Assembly: GCA_016858145.1 (NCBI GenBank)
Contig: JAEHOE010000013.1
Coordinates: 1,364,001 to 1,428,000 of the forward strand
From: Edaphochlamys debaryana
Taxonomy: Eukaryota; Chlorophyta; Chlorophyceae; Chlamydomonadales
Length of the DNA stretch: 64,000 nt
Reading direction: 5' to 3'
Shown: piece after piece, positions 12,901 to 24,208 of the stretch
Layout: each line of letters begins with the position of its first letter
How positions within the stretch are numbered: position 1 is the stretch's first letter
Translations under genes and position numbers: made by a program
Notes under the pieces: generated by a model
Told to the model about the DNA's origin: nothing
What the model saw: the letters and a program-made list of their open reading frames with translations, nothing else
Databases searched by the model: none

Positions 12901-15900
12901 TACGCCTGCCGCTGTGCCGGCGATAAGCTGTACCACCAACCATCCACGAGTCCCAGACCGCCCCTCCTGGCGGCCCTTCCCCCCTCCCCTGCACACCCAC
13001 CCGCCCCGGCCGCCCTCCGCGGAGCTCTATTATACATCTCGGCTGTACCGTATGTCTCTCCTTGAGCTTTTCCCCTCTCGCAGGGCAACACGATCCTTCT
13101 CAGTTCAGGCCTGTTGCCGCCCTCGAACCCCTTTCTCCTCCAGCCCTCACGAACAGCTGCCAGGCATTCATCAAGATGCTCTCCGCTCCTCCCCCCTCAC
13201 CCTCCCCCCCCTCACCCTCTCACCCCTCCACCCCTCCACCCCTCCACCCCCGCAATCCCACCTACAACGAGACGCTCTCCCGCTCAGCTCAAACACCTCC
13301 TCTGCCCCCTCCAATCCCTCCAAGCACCCCACCTCCTCCCACCCCCAGACCGCCGTGGACCTGTCCGCCTCCCGGCGCTGGCTGTGCACCGGCACGCCCA
13401 TCAACAACGCGGTGGACGACCTCATGGGCCAGTTCGGGGCGCTGCAGCTGGCGCCCTTCAGCAAGAAGACCTACTTCGACTCACACATCAAGGCGCGTGC
13501 TGGGTGTGGTTGGGTCGGCTGCCGGTGCGAATGTGCGATGATCCGGCGGCAAAGACGCCGTTGGCGTCACGGTCACCCGCTGTGCGCCCCGCTTACCATC
13601 CCCAACCTGCTCCCCTATCTACTCAGGTATTACCATTACCATTACCGTCCTACCCCGCCCCCCCCTCGCCCCCCCCCCCCCGGCCACCCCTCGTCCCCCT
13701 CCTCCCCGCAGAGCTGGTTCGCCAACAGCGCGCAGCGGCACGCGGGCGCCTCCCCCCTGCCGCTGCTGTACGCGCTGCGCTGCGCCCTGGTGCGGCACAC
13801 CAAGGCGCAGAGCCTGGGGGGGCAGGGCGTGCTCACGCTGCCGGACAAGCGGGAGGAGGACGTGCCGGGTGAGGGGGAGCAGGGGAGGGGAGGGGAGGGA
13901 GCATCGGGGCATGGGGCAAGCGCGTATGGGCTGCTCGGGGGGTGGACCTGCTGGGTGCGGAACAAAGTGTGGGCGCGTTTGGTTGGGTGACTTGCGACGA
14001 GTTGGGTGGTTGGTGGGGAGCCAAGAGGCAAGGCGCCCCGGCTTCATTCCTGTCTGGGCAGCGGGCGGTACCGTAGACCCGCATTGCTCATGCGCCAACC
14101 GCAACCCGGGTGCCATCACCCCCCCTTACCATCACCCCTTAATCCCAACCCACCCCCCGCCCCCACCCCTCTCTCCCCAGTGCGCCTGAGCCCCGAGGAG
14201 CAGGCGCTGTACCGGCGGGTGCACCGGGAGGCGGTGTGGGGCTGGGAGAAGCTCAAGGTGGGGCGGGGAGGGAGGGGGGTAGTGAGCAAAGGCTGCGTGC
14301 CACAGGCAGCCGCAGCAGCTGCAGCTGCATAGCCGCTCTGCTTTGTGACCCTGCAGTGCCCACGCCGCCATCCCCGCTCCCGACCCCACCCCAACCCCAA
14401 CCCCGGCCCCGCTCCACCCCACCCCACCCCACCCTACCCCACCTCACCCCCGCCCCCAGGCCGTGGGCCCCGCCTTCGTGTCCAAGCACCTCTTCACCGC
14501 CACCTCCATGCTCATGCCCCTGCGCCGCATCTGCAGCGGGGGGCTGCTCAAGCCGGGGGAGCTCACGGTGCCGGACGCGGAGGCGCTCGTGGGCGTGGCG
14601 CGAGGTGTGTGCGGGCAGGGGGGCGCGGGGCATGTGTTGGGGGTGTGTGGGGACGTGGGCATGTTGTGCGGGGCGCGTGTTGCGCGTGTTAGGTTCGAGG
14701 CTTAGGTGGGTTTAGCGTGAAGGGGAGGGTGGGCCGTCCGCCTTGTACGTAATCATTTACGCAGCAATACTGACGAAAGCCCTTTTCTCTTCCTCGCCCC
14801 GCTCTCGCCGCAGCGCCCGAGCCAGGCGCCCCGCAGGCTGCCGGCGCCGACGCTCCCGCCGTGCCGGTGCCCGCCGACACGCCCGACTGCCCCATTTGTT
14901 TCGACACACTGGACGGACCCACCGTCACGCCCTGCAGTGAGGCCTCTTGGGATTGCGGGTGGCGAAGGGAAGGAGAGCGGAAAGGGAGAGGATAGGACCG
15001 GCAGGGCGGGGAGGCCAGGCTGCGTGTGTCGCTAACCGGTGTAGCTAGGCCAGGTTTTGGTACCGGTATCCTCATGTACAACCCACCCGGCCCGGCCCCT
15101 CGCGCAGACCACTGGTTCTGCAAGGAGTGCATCACCAGCTGGTGCGTACGGGGCTTTGGAGAGGCGGGCTGGAAGCCAGTCGGGATTGGAGAGACTGCAT
15201 AGAATGAGGGGCCCCAAGCAAGAGGATGCCGGGGACGGGTGCTTTCCTATCGCGGAGGAACGGGGCTCAGTTGCACGGGGCTGGGTTGCAGGTTGCAGGC
15301 GAACCAGTGCCGGAACCGCCCCGTATTATGCTAGCAACCTCCCTTTGGTGTTCCATCCACCCCCTCCTCCGTTATCTCCTCCACCCCAGGCTCAACTCCT
15401 CGGTGCACCACAACTGCCCGGCCTGCCGAGGGCCGGTCACGGTCGCTGCGCTGCGCAGGGGCATGTCCGCCGAGCAGGTGGGGGGTGCAGCCTGGGGCGG
15501 GAGGGTTCACCTTTGAAGGGCGAGCGTTGAGTTCTAGGCAGCAGTGTCATGCTCATGCACCACCCAGAATCCCGCGTTAGCTCCCCAACCCTTTCCCTGA
15601 CGGCCCGCAACGGCAGGCGGCGGCGCAGGCGGCAGCCGCCGCAGCGGCGGCCGGCGGGGGTGACGCGGGCGCGGGCGAGGGCGAGGCCGGCGAGGGCGAG
15701 GGGGGCGACGGCATCCCCTGCGTCTCCAAGCTGGAGCTGCTCCTGGAGCAGCTGAGGGCCATGCGTGAGGAGGACCCCGCCAGCAAGGCCCTCGTGTTCA
15801 CGCAGTGAGTCACGGGCCCGGGCCGGGCCCGAGCCGTTGTGGTTTGGGAGGACGGCGACTCCTGGGGGCCTTGGCGGGCCCGGGTTGATGGGTGGGCAGA

Positions 15901-17397
15901 CGGCGAGCGCAAGAGCGTGGCGGGGGCCTGGGAGACGCGACTTTGACCCCAATTCCCGCATCCCCTCGGCCCCAGGTTCGGGCAGTCCCTGGAGTGGCTC
16001 AAGCCCCGCCTGGCGGAGGAGGGCTTCGGCTACCGCACCATCACGGGTGGGTTGCAGGGGCAAGCCGGAGGGGAAGGGGCGCGCCTGCGCGGCTGGGAGA
16101 GGCCCCCTTCAACTCATTCCCACATTCCCTATCCCCTACGCTTGTGCCCCTGGCATTCATTCCCATAGCCACACCCACCGCCGCCAAGGGCCCTTGCACC
16201 ACTAGCTTGGAAGAGTCTCGCCGGCGTTGCGCAGCATCCCCAGCCCAGCACCGGCCCAGCCCGGCTGCAACCCCCCTCATCCCCCTCCCTCCCCTCATTC
16301 CCACCCCCCAGGCGACATGACCCAGAAGCGGCGCACGGAGGCCATCAGCGCCTTCCAGCGCGACCCCGACACATGCGTCTTCCTCCTGTCCATGCGGTCG
16401 GGGGCGGTGGGCATCAACCTCACCGCCGCCAAGTGAGCAGCGGGGCGCGGGTGCTCAGGGCGGCGGCGCGGGGCAGGGGCGCATGGGGAGGCGGGGGGGT
16501 GGTTGGACGGTGGCGGGGGCGGGAGGGGGGGTTGAAGGTTGCCCCAACAGCAGGTGTGGGGTTGCCTGCCCCGTGGGGTCATGCAGAGCGCCATGCCTTG
16601 GTCGCCATGTTGGTCCGCAGTTCCCTTCGAGGCCCCCCCGCACTCAACCCTGAACCCCTTTTCCCCCTCCTCCCCCCCAGCCACGTGTTCCTGCTTGAGC
16701 CCAGCCTCAACCCCGCGACGGAGGAGCAGTGAGTGGAGGGGCCTACTTTGGGGGTTGGTTTGTTGCTGAGGGTTGGCGCCGTCTGCCGTCTGCCGTGGTA
16801 CAGCGCACTGACTCGCTTCAATAACCCGCCTCGTCCCCTGCCACCCGTGTGCCCGCCTCCCCGAAGGGCCATCGGCCGCGCCTGGCGCATGGGGCAGCAG
16901 CGGCCCGTGCTGGTCAAACGGCTGTACGTGCAGGTGGGAGCGGCGGGTCGAGAGAGAGGGTGGCCGGGGGCGCCGCCTTTGGGGCGGGACGGCGGCCCAG
17001 CGGATGCTTCCTGATTATCCTGATACTAACGCGCGTCACATTCTTCATGTTGCTTGTCCACTGAGGGCTCCGTGGAGGAGGCCATAGTACCGGTGATGGC
17101 CACTACCGCACATTCGTTCACGATATCCCCAATCCGCGAAACATACACCTCAATCTCGATTCAACCGGTTAAGATTTCCCTATCTTTTCCCTACGCGCGC
17201 AGGGCTCCGTGGAGGAAGCCATCATGGCCATTGCCAAGACGCGCCGGGCAGCGGGCGGCGCGGGTGCGGGCGGCAGCAGCGGTGGAGCGGCGGAGGCCGG
17301 GGCCGCGGCCTCAACGGCCGGCGCGCTGCGGCAGGAGCGGGCGGACCTGCGCGTGAGCGAGCTGGAGCAGCTCTTCGCCGAGCCGCGGTTCGAGTGA
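3983..17397 (+). CDS. SNF2-family translocase with RING finger (RAD5/RAD16/HLTF type) and N-terminal SIM-like motifs
   Basis: A 39-exon model is phase-consistent throughout (5,091 coding bases, 1,696 aa). Start ATG 3983 directly precedes AGRVVDLTLDSDSD, a SIM-like motif; a second, TIELLDSDDDDD, follows. Exons 4358-4659 give the Cys-rich domain (HCAQ-CYCFVCDVKASQC-FW). Exons 5612-10387 are poorly conserved and Ala/Pro-rich. The helicase core begins at TMRPYQLQ (10604) and continues with Walker A AEEMGLGKT (11737), VVTTYQTLQ, a DEGH box (12579), WLCTGTPINN (13349), a split C3HC4 RING (CPICFD, NHWFCKEC, CPACRG; 14814-15477) inserted before the C-terminal lobe, SGAVGINLTAANH (16312) and QAIGRAWRMGQQRPV (16867). 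Family knowledge suggests nuclear DNA or nucleosome translocation plus ubiquitin ligase activity, as in damage tolerance; SIMs would suggest a SUMO-targeted role. Least certain junctions: exon 6 acceptor at 5611, the exon at 7146-7200, and a GC donor after 13492. Confidence 0.85.
5429..5466 (+). repeat. Short tandem repeat, 13-bp unit
   Basis: Three adjacent copies of CCCGACCCACATG in the intron after 5378 of the SNF2 gene. Likely a neutral minisatellite. Confidence 0.8.
17066..17085 (+). repeat. Intronic copy of the last-exon start of the SNF2 gene
   Basis: The sequence GGCTCCGTGGAGGAGGCCAT, preceded by an acceptor-like CTGAG, matches the start of the true last exon at 17203 (one substitution in 20). 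The true exon encodes GSVEEAIMAIAKTRR. The copy decays after 20 or so bases and lies 137 bases upstream, inside the intron. It is a decayed exon-edge duplicate or an alternative acceptor. Confidence 0.75.
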
Positions 17398-18904
17398 TGC
17401 CGTACGATAGTATGATTGGAGGCATGGGAGTGCGAGTGAAGCCTTCCGCAGGGGGCGCTGAGAGTGGTTTGAGTAATACGGTAGTACGATGGCAGGCAGG
17501 GGCCCTGGAGACGGGCCGGTGTAAGAAGCCGCTGCAGCGCGTTGAGGGCCAGGGCTGCGCCGTGCAGGGGCCGGGCATGGGCAGAGCCCGGGGCGGCCCG
17601 GCCCGGCCCGGCGGCTGCGCTGACGCGCAGGGCTGTGGTTTGCGGCGGGAAGGGCATTGGGTAGGTTTATTTGTGGGAATGAAGGAGGAGGGGCAGGGGG
17701 TAAGCTGGCGGTGGGAGCGCGGGGCGAGCTGCGGCGAGGTGCGGTCAGCTGGTGCAGGTGGGCGCTGCGGGTGGGCTGGCTCGGGTGGACGCGTGGGGCA
17801 GTACTCAGCGACAGGGGGCCAAGTCTTGTGCAGCGCACGCAGGGAAGCCAGGCAGTGCGGCAGGTACGGTAGGCATCTACGGTACGCGGGATTCAGCAGG
17901 CGGTACCGTACGAGCGGTAGATGTGCAGCGGCGAATGCAGAGGAGGCGGTGAATAAGACATCTGGGCTCTCACCTCTCAGACGTGACGTGCAGGGCTGTC
18001 AGCGGCTCTGCCTCCACAAGCGTATGGGGGAAGGGCATGGCTTATACCGGTATTTGTGGGGGGTTATGTGCAGGTCAATCAACGGTCCTTGGCCAGGCTG
18101 AGGTGCAGCCGTGCAGGCGGTGACCGAGTGTGTAAGATGAAGCGCAAGTGCCGGCGTAATATCCCCTCCTCTTCTGGACGTGCACAGTGGGTGATGCCTG
18201 GAGGTCTGGGGACTGCTTAAGCCCGCGTATGTCGCACACAAGCCTACGCAAGCAGCAAGCCGGCAAGGCTATCTAGCACCACACGGCTTCGGCGGGGGAG
18301 GGGATGTCCTTACGGTCGAAACCGGCGCGTGACACAGGACCACACACACGGGGCCGACACGCATCCAAATGAGCTGTGGGCAGATGGCGCCGGACTGCGG
18401 AGCCCAGGTAGGCGCTGAAGCTGGAGGGCACGTAGGGGGCAAGGGTAGGTAGCGAGGGAGTTTAAGCGAAGCAGTCCAGGCGTGTGCGGGGTCGAAGATG
18501 AAAGCTTCAGTAGGCTTCCGTCCTATGGTCGGAACGGGCGGTAGTTGATAACGCATAGCCCTTGGCACACACCCGAGACCGCTAGTGATATATTGTTCCG
18601 ATGTAGTACTGTCCCAATACTATGTGCCCCGTGGCCAAGCGCAGGCCAGGCCCGCCGACGCCGCCGGCAACACACGTACGCAGCCATCGCGGCGGGGTGC
18701 GAACTCGGCGGCACGCCCAATCGTGTTCGGGGGCTTAGGTCGCCAGCTCATAACAGTTCGTCCCGCATACGCAGCGCATCTCGCAACTGCTCGTCGGCAA
18801 CACGTGCGCACTTCAGTCGTCAGTCATCGCGAAAGGCAAACAACAGCAGCAGAGCTCGCGCCGGGCCCCTGAGCTCACATTGTAATCAAGCGCGCTTCAG
18901 TGAG
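17398..18904 (+). other. 3' UTR of the SNF2 gene and intergenic sequence
   Basis: TGTAA occurs at 17520-17524 and 18131-18135, either of which could end the SNF2 transcript, and again at 18881-18885. No supported gene. The stretch around 18265 (GGCTATCTAGCACCACACGG) recurs near 21187. Confidence 0.5.
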
Positions 18905-19648
18905 ATGGTAGCCAACATAATCTCGCTCGCGGAGGTCTGCCTCTCCGAGCTACCGACAATCCCGCCGAGTAAGCGGCTCGCGCTCGCGCTTCGGACCCCG
19001 CCTGTTGAGCTCAGGCCGCAACACTCCTGACGTCACAAACCTCATGCCCGCAGTCCCCGCACACCTCCTGCCCTTCGTTCGGGCTGATGATGTCGCGCCC
19101 GACGCGCTGCTGACCGCGCACGTGCACGCTCGGTAAGCTAGCAGGTCTCTGTTCCCCAGAACAGCCATGACAGTGTACTTGGCGTCCTGCGGGTGTATTC
19201 GTCGCTCGACACGAGTCGTCTTCAAACCCGCTTCAACCCCGTGGCCTGCAACTGGTTGCGCCCCCCAGCCCCTCGCCCCACCCCCATCGCTTGCGACACT
19301 CAACAAAGCCTCCACTGCCACCTTTTACGCGCAGGCGCTGTGGTGAAGACAGATCACCAGCGGCGGCGACGGGAATGCGGGCGCTACGCTCTGCTCTGGT
19401 ACAAAGTCAGCAGCGCGGGCGGCAGGACCTCAACACACGGGCCCAGCAGCTGGCGAACTGAGCCCGACTCCACTACGCTGATGTCGACGTACCAGCGCGG
19501 GCAGGTGGAAGCCAGCAAGGTTGGGGGCTGGCTCCTCAACGAGTGCAATAAAGCCGCGGGCGGTGGCAGCTGGCGCCGTGTGGAGGTGGCGAGCAGCGGC
19601 CGGCGGCAGGTGGGAATGCCGTGCCGCTCACGCCCGCGCAAGAAATGA
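18905..19648 (+). CDS. Possible small unrecognised gene (weak)
   Basis: An ATG at 18905 opens MVANIISLAEVCLSELPTIPP and runs into a good donor (GTAAGC at 18969). A later open stretch (about 19338-19648) encodes GRYALLWYKVSSAGGRT and a moderately complex segment ending in SRPRKK before TGA. The acceptor joining them could not be made phase-consistent: the obvious one at 19159 gives a stop. I recognise no domain. It could be two unrelated fragments, a decayed gene or non-coding sequence. Confidence 0.2.
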
Positions 19649-19944
19649 ATGTGTCAAACGTGAAAGAGGCGGTGCTGTGCATGAGAAAGAACGAACTCCA
19701 TTGCTTAAGCCCTCACATCTCGAAAGTCAAGGAACGAGGTGGCTAGTTGTGTTTGCGCGGTGTGGGGGGGCGTGGGGCGTGGGTGAAACCGGCGACGAAT
19801 CCGCTGCCCCTAACGTGCTTCCCTGTGTGTGAAGGCGGATGTGAAGCGTATGTGGAAGCGTAATTGTGCTCGTTTAACTTGTTGGTCATAAGGCGGAAGC
19901 ATTGAACTGTCTGCCCAGCTGGCTAGAGGGAGGATGCGATGGCA

Positions 19945-19990
19945 CGAGGGGGGCTGGCCCCTCAACACGAGGGGGGCTGGCCCCTCAACT
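19945..19990 (+). repeat. Two tandem copies of a 23-bp unit
   Basis: Two head-to-tail copies of CGAGGGGGGCTGGCCCCTCA plus three bases, differing at the last position. Each unit contains the palindrome GAGGGG..CCCCTC, so each could form a hairpin. Confidence 0.85.
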
Positions 19991-21181
19991 CAAGGCCCTA
20001 TGAGGGCTGACCCTCGGCTGAATCTCGGCTTCGCAGTGACTGGGATCCACGTGGCTTGCGCACGACTCTTTCTGGATCTGCCTGGGTTGCCTGAGGCCGG
20101 TTATTTTATGTCTAGCCAAGCAAGCCCCAGTGCTTGGCCGCCCAGGCCCAGGTCTTGCCGTCTGTTTACTTGCTGGTGTCTTTCTATGTCTCGTCTTAAT
20201 GTGGCCCATCCGTGGTCCGCTCGTTTTTGGTCTGAGCCGCCGCCGCTGTCAGGCTCTGCCTGTTGAGTGTCGAGTGTTGTGTGAAGTGTGAAGTGCAATG
20301 GGGGAGGAGCGAGGGGGCAACCTTAATACCCTCTCATAATGGCAGTCGGCACGGCGTCTTGCAGCACGGTAGCACGGCGCCTTGCTGGCTTGCAAGACAG
20401 GATTGCCAGGTGCTGCCAGTTCTCGAGGGTGCAAGAGTGGGATTATTAAGTCGAGTGCCATGGAAGGAAGGAGCCCAGGTGCAACGTATCTGGAAGGGGC
20501 GCATAATGTCAAGTGTGGCAACTAACCGGAGTTTCTGCCCCGTGATAATGACAAGGCTTCAGGGCATGGATGTGTTGCTGTTGCTTTCACTTCATTGGCG
20601 ATTCGCCAGAAGGGCCGTGTGGGTGTTGGGATGGGCTGCGGACAGTATGGCGAAGAGGCGATGGGCGTTTGTATGTCATATTCGTCTTTCGCACATACCG
20701 GCAGCGCTGTCTTGCTGCAATGTGGGAGCACGCAAGGAAGCATGTATGGGGAGCAGCTGTCACGGGCGGCGCGGAGGGGCAAGGCCCTCCTGATGGCCTA
20801 GGTGCAGCGGGATTGGAACTGTTGGATGGGGGTGTTTCGTCTTGTAGGTGCATGGGTAGGGCTGGTGCGCGGGTGCGCCAAGGGGGCGAGCGCGGAGGCT
20901 TGTCCTCTCAGGACTGGCGGTCTGGCGCATGCAGAGGTGGAGTTGTGCTGGTGTATGTAATAGGGACTGTCGCTCGGTTGTCGGTTCACCCCCTGGCTCA
21001 TCCCTAGTTGAGCATCAGGCCCACTGGCCCACCCCTGCACTGGCCCACTCTCTGTTTACCCACCACCACCACCACCTTTGCTGGGAGCCCTGACCTCGCA
21101 AGTCGCAACACGTCAGCTGGGAAGTGGGATGGCACCTGGCCCGGAGGGGTCGGAAGGCAGAGTCTCCATGTGATGCACAAG

Positions 21182-21206
21182 CAGCAAGGCTATCTAGCAC
21201 CACACG
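21182..21206. repeat. Dispersed repeat copy (also near 18265, weaker near 3357)
   Basis: AAGGCTATCTAGCACCACAC is shared with 18260-18282, and CTAGCACCAC plus CGGAGCGGT with 3353-3380. Three occurrences in intergenic DNA suggest an old dispersed element. I cannot see its ends. Confidence 0.5.
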
Positions 21207-22003
21207 GAGCGGTCCACGCGGAAGATGTTGAAGGTGACACGTGACAGGCTCACAGTCCTGAGGGTGCGTGCCGACTGCCGAGCACCCCCCCCCCCCTTGC
21301 GCCCCGCCCCCCCGGACTTCCATGGGAGCCTTATCATGAGTTATCAATAGCAAGGAGACGCGGGCCAGCCTGTAGGTTGCAAGAGCATAGCACGAGCCAT
21401 TGCCCTGACCCGCCACCGCCCTCATCCATTATTCCAACAAGGCCCACTCCTCTTGTTGGGGCCCAACCGTTGGGTGGTGGTCTAGCTGCGTGACTGGGCG
21501 CCCCGCGCCCACCCCAGTCTGCCCAGGGGGGAGGCACCTGTATCAGCGTGTGTGAAGCCTCTCTGTCTCTCCTCCGGACTCATCCGGCCGCAGAGAGGGT
21601 GGTGTCACAGGCTATGGCCCCAAACCTTCAGTCATACCAGGTCGTACCAGGAGAAACGCTGACCAGTTGGTCCAGTCACCTTCCTTTCTATGTTAACCAC
21701 GGACAGGGCCAAACAGGGCCAGACTGGCACGTATGGACAGTTCCACCGAACTGCCGTACCGGTTTATACGGCATGCAACATCTGGGCAGAGCTATGGGTC
21801 TTGCGCTCACAAGACACCTATATGTTGGCTTGCTACCATATATTTTGCAACGAACCTTGACAAGGCCTCAGAAACGCGTCTGCTTTGGGAATCGTCTGTT
21901 CACAGCTTTGCGCCGCCTACCGCCTACACGCTCACGGGACTTGGATACTTTAGCAGTAGCAAAGACCCTGGCTAGAGAGGTGTTTCTGCGCAGGTCAGCT
22001 GCC

Positions 22004-24208
22004 ATGGAAGGTCTTTGGGTTTCGGCGGGCCAAGTCAGCGATGAGGCTCGTGCGGAGATTGCCGAGGACGGCGACGCGTGTACGCCGCTGTGTCGCTCAC
22101 GCAAGGCTCGGCGAGCGTCTCTGCTTCTCTCGCAAGCGCAGCAGCAGGTAAAGCGCCCCTCGTCGCGTGCGGGCAGCTTGGGGCTTCTTATCGCAAGCAT
22201 ACCGTGGCCTAGCTGCAGGAAACGATTGCCCGTTGTACTAAGAAACCGGTGACCCGACTTTCCCGCCCATTGCCCCACGTAGCTCCACGGCATGCGCCAG
22301 GACGTCACGCGCATCGATGACTTCTTAGAACAGATGGAGCAGATGCTTGAGGAGAGCAAGAGGCAGGCCACAGGTACCTGGACCGGGGACGAGGACACGG
22401 GCACGGCGGCGCACCTGCTTCCACTGGACCCTTTCAACGAAGCTTCCCCTGACGACGGAGGAGACGACTTGAGCGCGTATTTGGAGACGGAGGACGAGGA
22501 GCAAGCCAGCGCATACCAGGTGCGCAGCTTGGTCTGGCTCAATGAGCTCGCACCAAGGCGCTACCGGCGGTAGGGGCATCCACATCCCCTCCCCGTCTGC
22601 CTTGCCCCTTGCCTCCCGCTCTTGGCACCCAGCTTCCGTTCCTCCTCTGTATCCACCCCGCTCCTTCATTTGCCCTCTGAGTCCACTCCACCCCGCACCC
22701 CATCCTCGCCACCAGGAACGGCCGATCACCCTCGCTCACGTCCGCCGCAGCTCCGTGGTAACGCTCGACCGCACCTCCTTCCGCCTGGCCCCCACCGCCA
22801 GCTGCAGCGGCGGCGTGTACGGCAGTGGCGGCGTGTACGGCAGCGGCGGCGTGATTTGCAGCGGCCGCACCACCACGGACGGCAGCCCTCTGCTCCGCGC
22901 CGGGTCCATGCCAGCGCCCTGGGCCCACGCGCCGCCCGCCAACCGCCTGCAGGCACATCCTCAACCGCAACCGCAGCCGCAGGCCTACCCGCCCAACGGC
23001 ACCCTTCGGACGCGTTCCTCCAAGGATCTGCTGCCCGCGAGCGCCGCCGTTTCGGCCTCGTTCGCCGCCTCGGCCTCGGCCCCCCGGCGTATGTCTTCCA
23101 GCTCGCACGGCGCGTGGGACCTGCACCCCAGCCTCAGCCAGCGCTCCTTCCGCTCCAAGCGCCCCTCCATGGGCCAAGTGCACATCGGCGCTGTGCCCGC
23201 TCTGCAGCTGAGTGGTGGCCTGCCGGGCGCCGAGGAGGAGGTGGGGCAGCAGCAGGGACCCTGACCAGCCCTGCGGGCAGAGAGCTCGGCGGCCTGAACT
23301 CGCCCCGCGCGTCGCGTGGATCGCACGGATCGCATGGGGCGCAGCAGAGCGGGCGCATCGCGCGAATGCTGAGGTGAGCGCTGACGGCGGGGCAAGCGCG
23401 GAAGCCACTCATGAGAGGGTGGGATGGAGGCTGCAAGGTTTGCGCTCCCATCATTGAGCCTCCAGGCAGTCACTGTTTGGTCACCCCATCCCCGGTCGGC
23501 TCATCAGCCTATCCCCCAACGATTGTTCTCCAACCCCGCCCAAACCCTCACCCCCGACCCAGCATGTTCTCGACCAGCACGAGCGGTGCAGAGGTGTCAC
23601 CGTCAGCAGCCGTGGTGTCAGCGCCGCAGCGGCGCCGCTCCCTGGCCCTGGCGCCCGCCGCCGCCGCCGCCGGGACCCTGGTCTCGCCACGCCTCTCCCA
23701 CGGCACCCTGGGCGCCTGGCGCTCCTTCAGCGTCGCCTCCAGCCGCACTCCTGCCGCCTTGTCGCCTGCTCAGGCCTTCGAGGGAGCCTCCGAGTCGGGC
23801 CCTGACGGGAGCGGCAGCGGCAGCTTCAGGGCCCTGCCTCATCCGCCGCCGCCGCCGCCACCTCATCACCTGGAGGTATGGCGCTCAGCCGCCAGCCTCA
23901 GCGCAGCCTCGCCCCTGGTCCCCACACAGCTGGGCGCGTCGACCGCGAGCTCCTGGGGGCCCGCAGCCGCCGCCGCCCGCGTCAGCATCAGCGCGTCGCA
24001 CGCACCAATCGGCGCAGCAGCGCCGGCCCCGGGGGCGGGCAACTGGGCCGGGGCAAGCGAGGGCCGCGAGGCGGGAGGCGCGGCGGAGGCGGCCCCGGGG
24101 CGGCGCGCTCCGCTGCTGCCCATGGTGACCCGTGCGCGCAGCTCCGTCACGGCAGCGTCGGTGGCTGCGGCGGCAGGCGCGGCGGGCTCCTTTGCGTTTG
24201 CGCGTTGA
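22004..24208 (+). CDS. Unrecognised protein with coiled-coil start and long disordered Ser/Ala/Pro-rich C-terminus
   Basis: Exons 22004-22147, 22283-22519, 22716 to about 23373 and 23563-24208. Start MEGLWVSAGQVSDEARAEI follows a stretch without sensible coding. Exon 2 encodes MRQDVTRIDDFLEQMEQML, a likely short coiled coil, then an acidic segment (DDGGDDLSAYLETEDEE). Exon 3 encodes ERPITLAHVRRSSVVTLDRT and then Ser/Gly/Pro-rich sequence with GGVYGSGGVYGS repeats; exon 4 is Ala/Ser/Pro-rich with many SP sites and ends at TGA 24208. The frame shifts by one base around 23250-23262 with no room for an intron, so either one G is missing in the assembly or the allele is broken. No domain recognised. 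Predicted length about 560 aa once the shift is allowed for. Confidence 0.6.

Larger units (their letters stand above)
19649..22003 (+). other. Gene-poor region
   Basis: No open frame here has family motifs or sensible splice sites. It holds a 23-bp tandem duplication (19945-19990), a TGTAA at 20956-20960 and a dispersed-repeat copy near 21182-21206. The last few hundred bases should include the promoter and 5' UTR of the gene starting at 22004. Confidence 0.5.
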
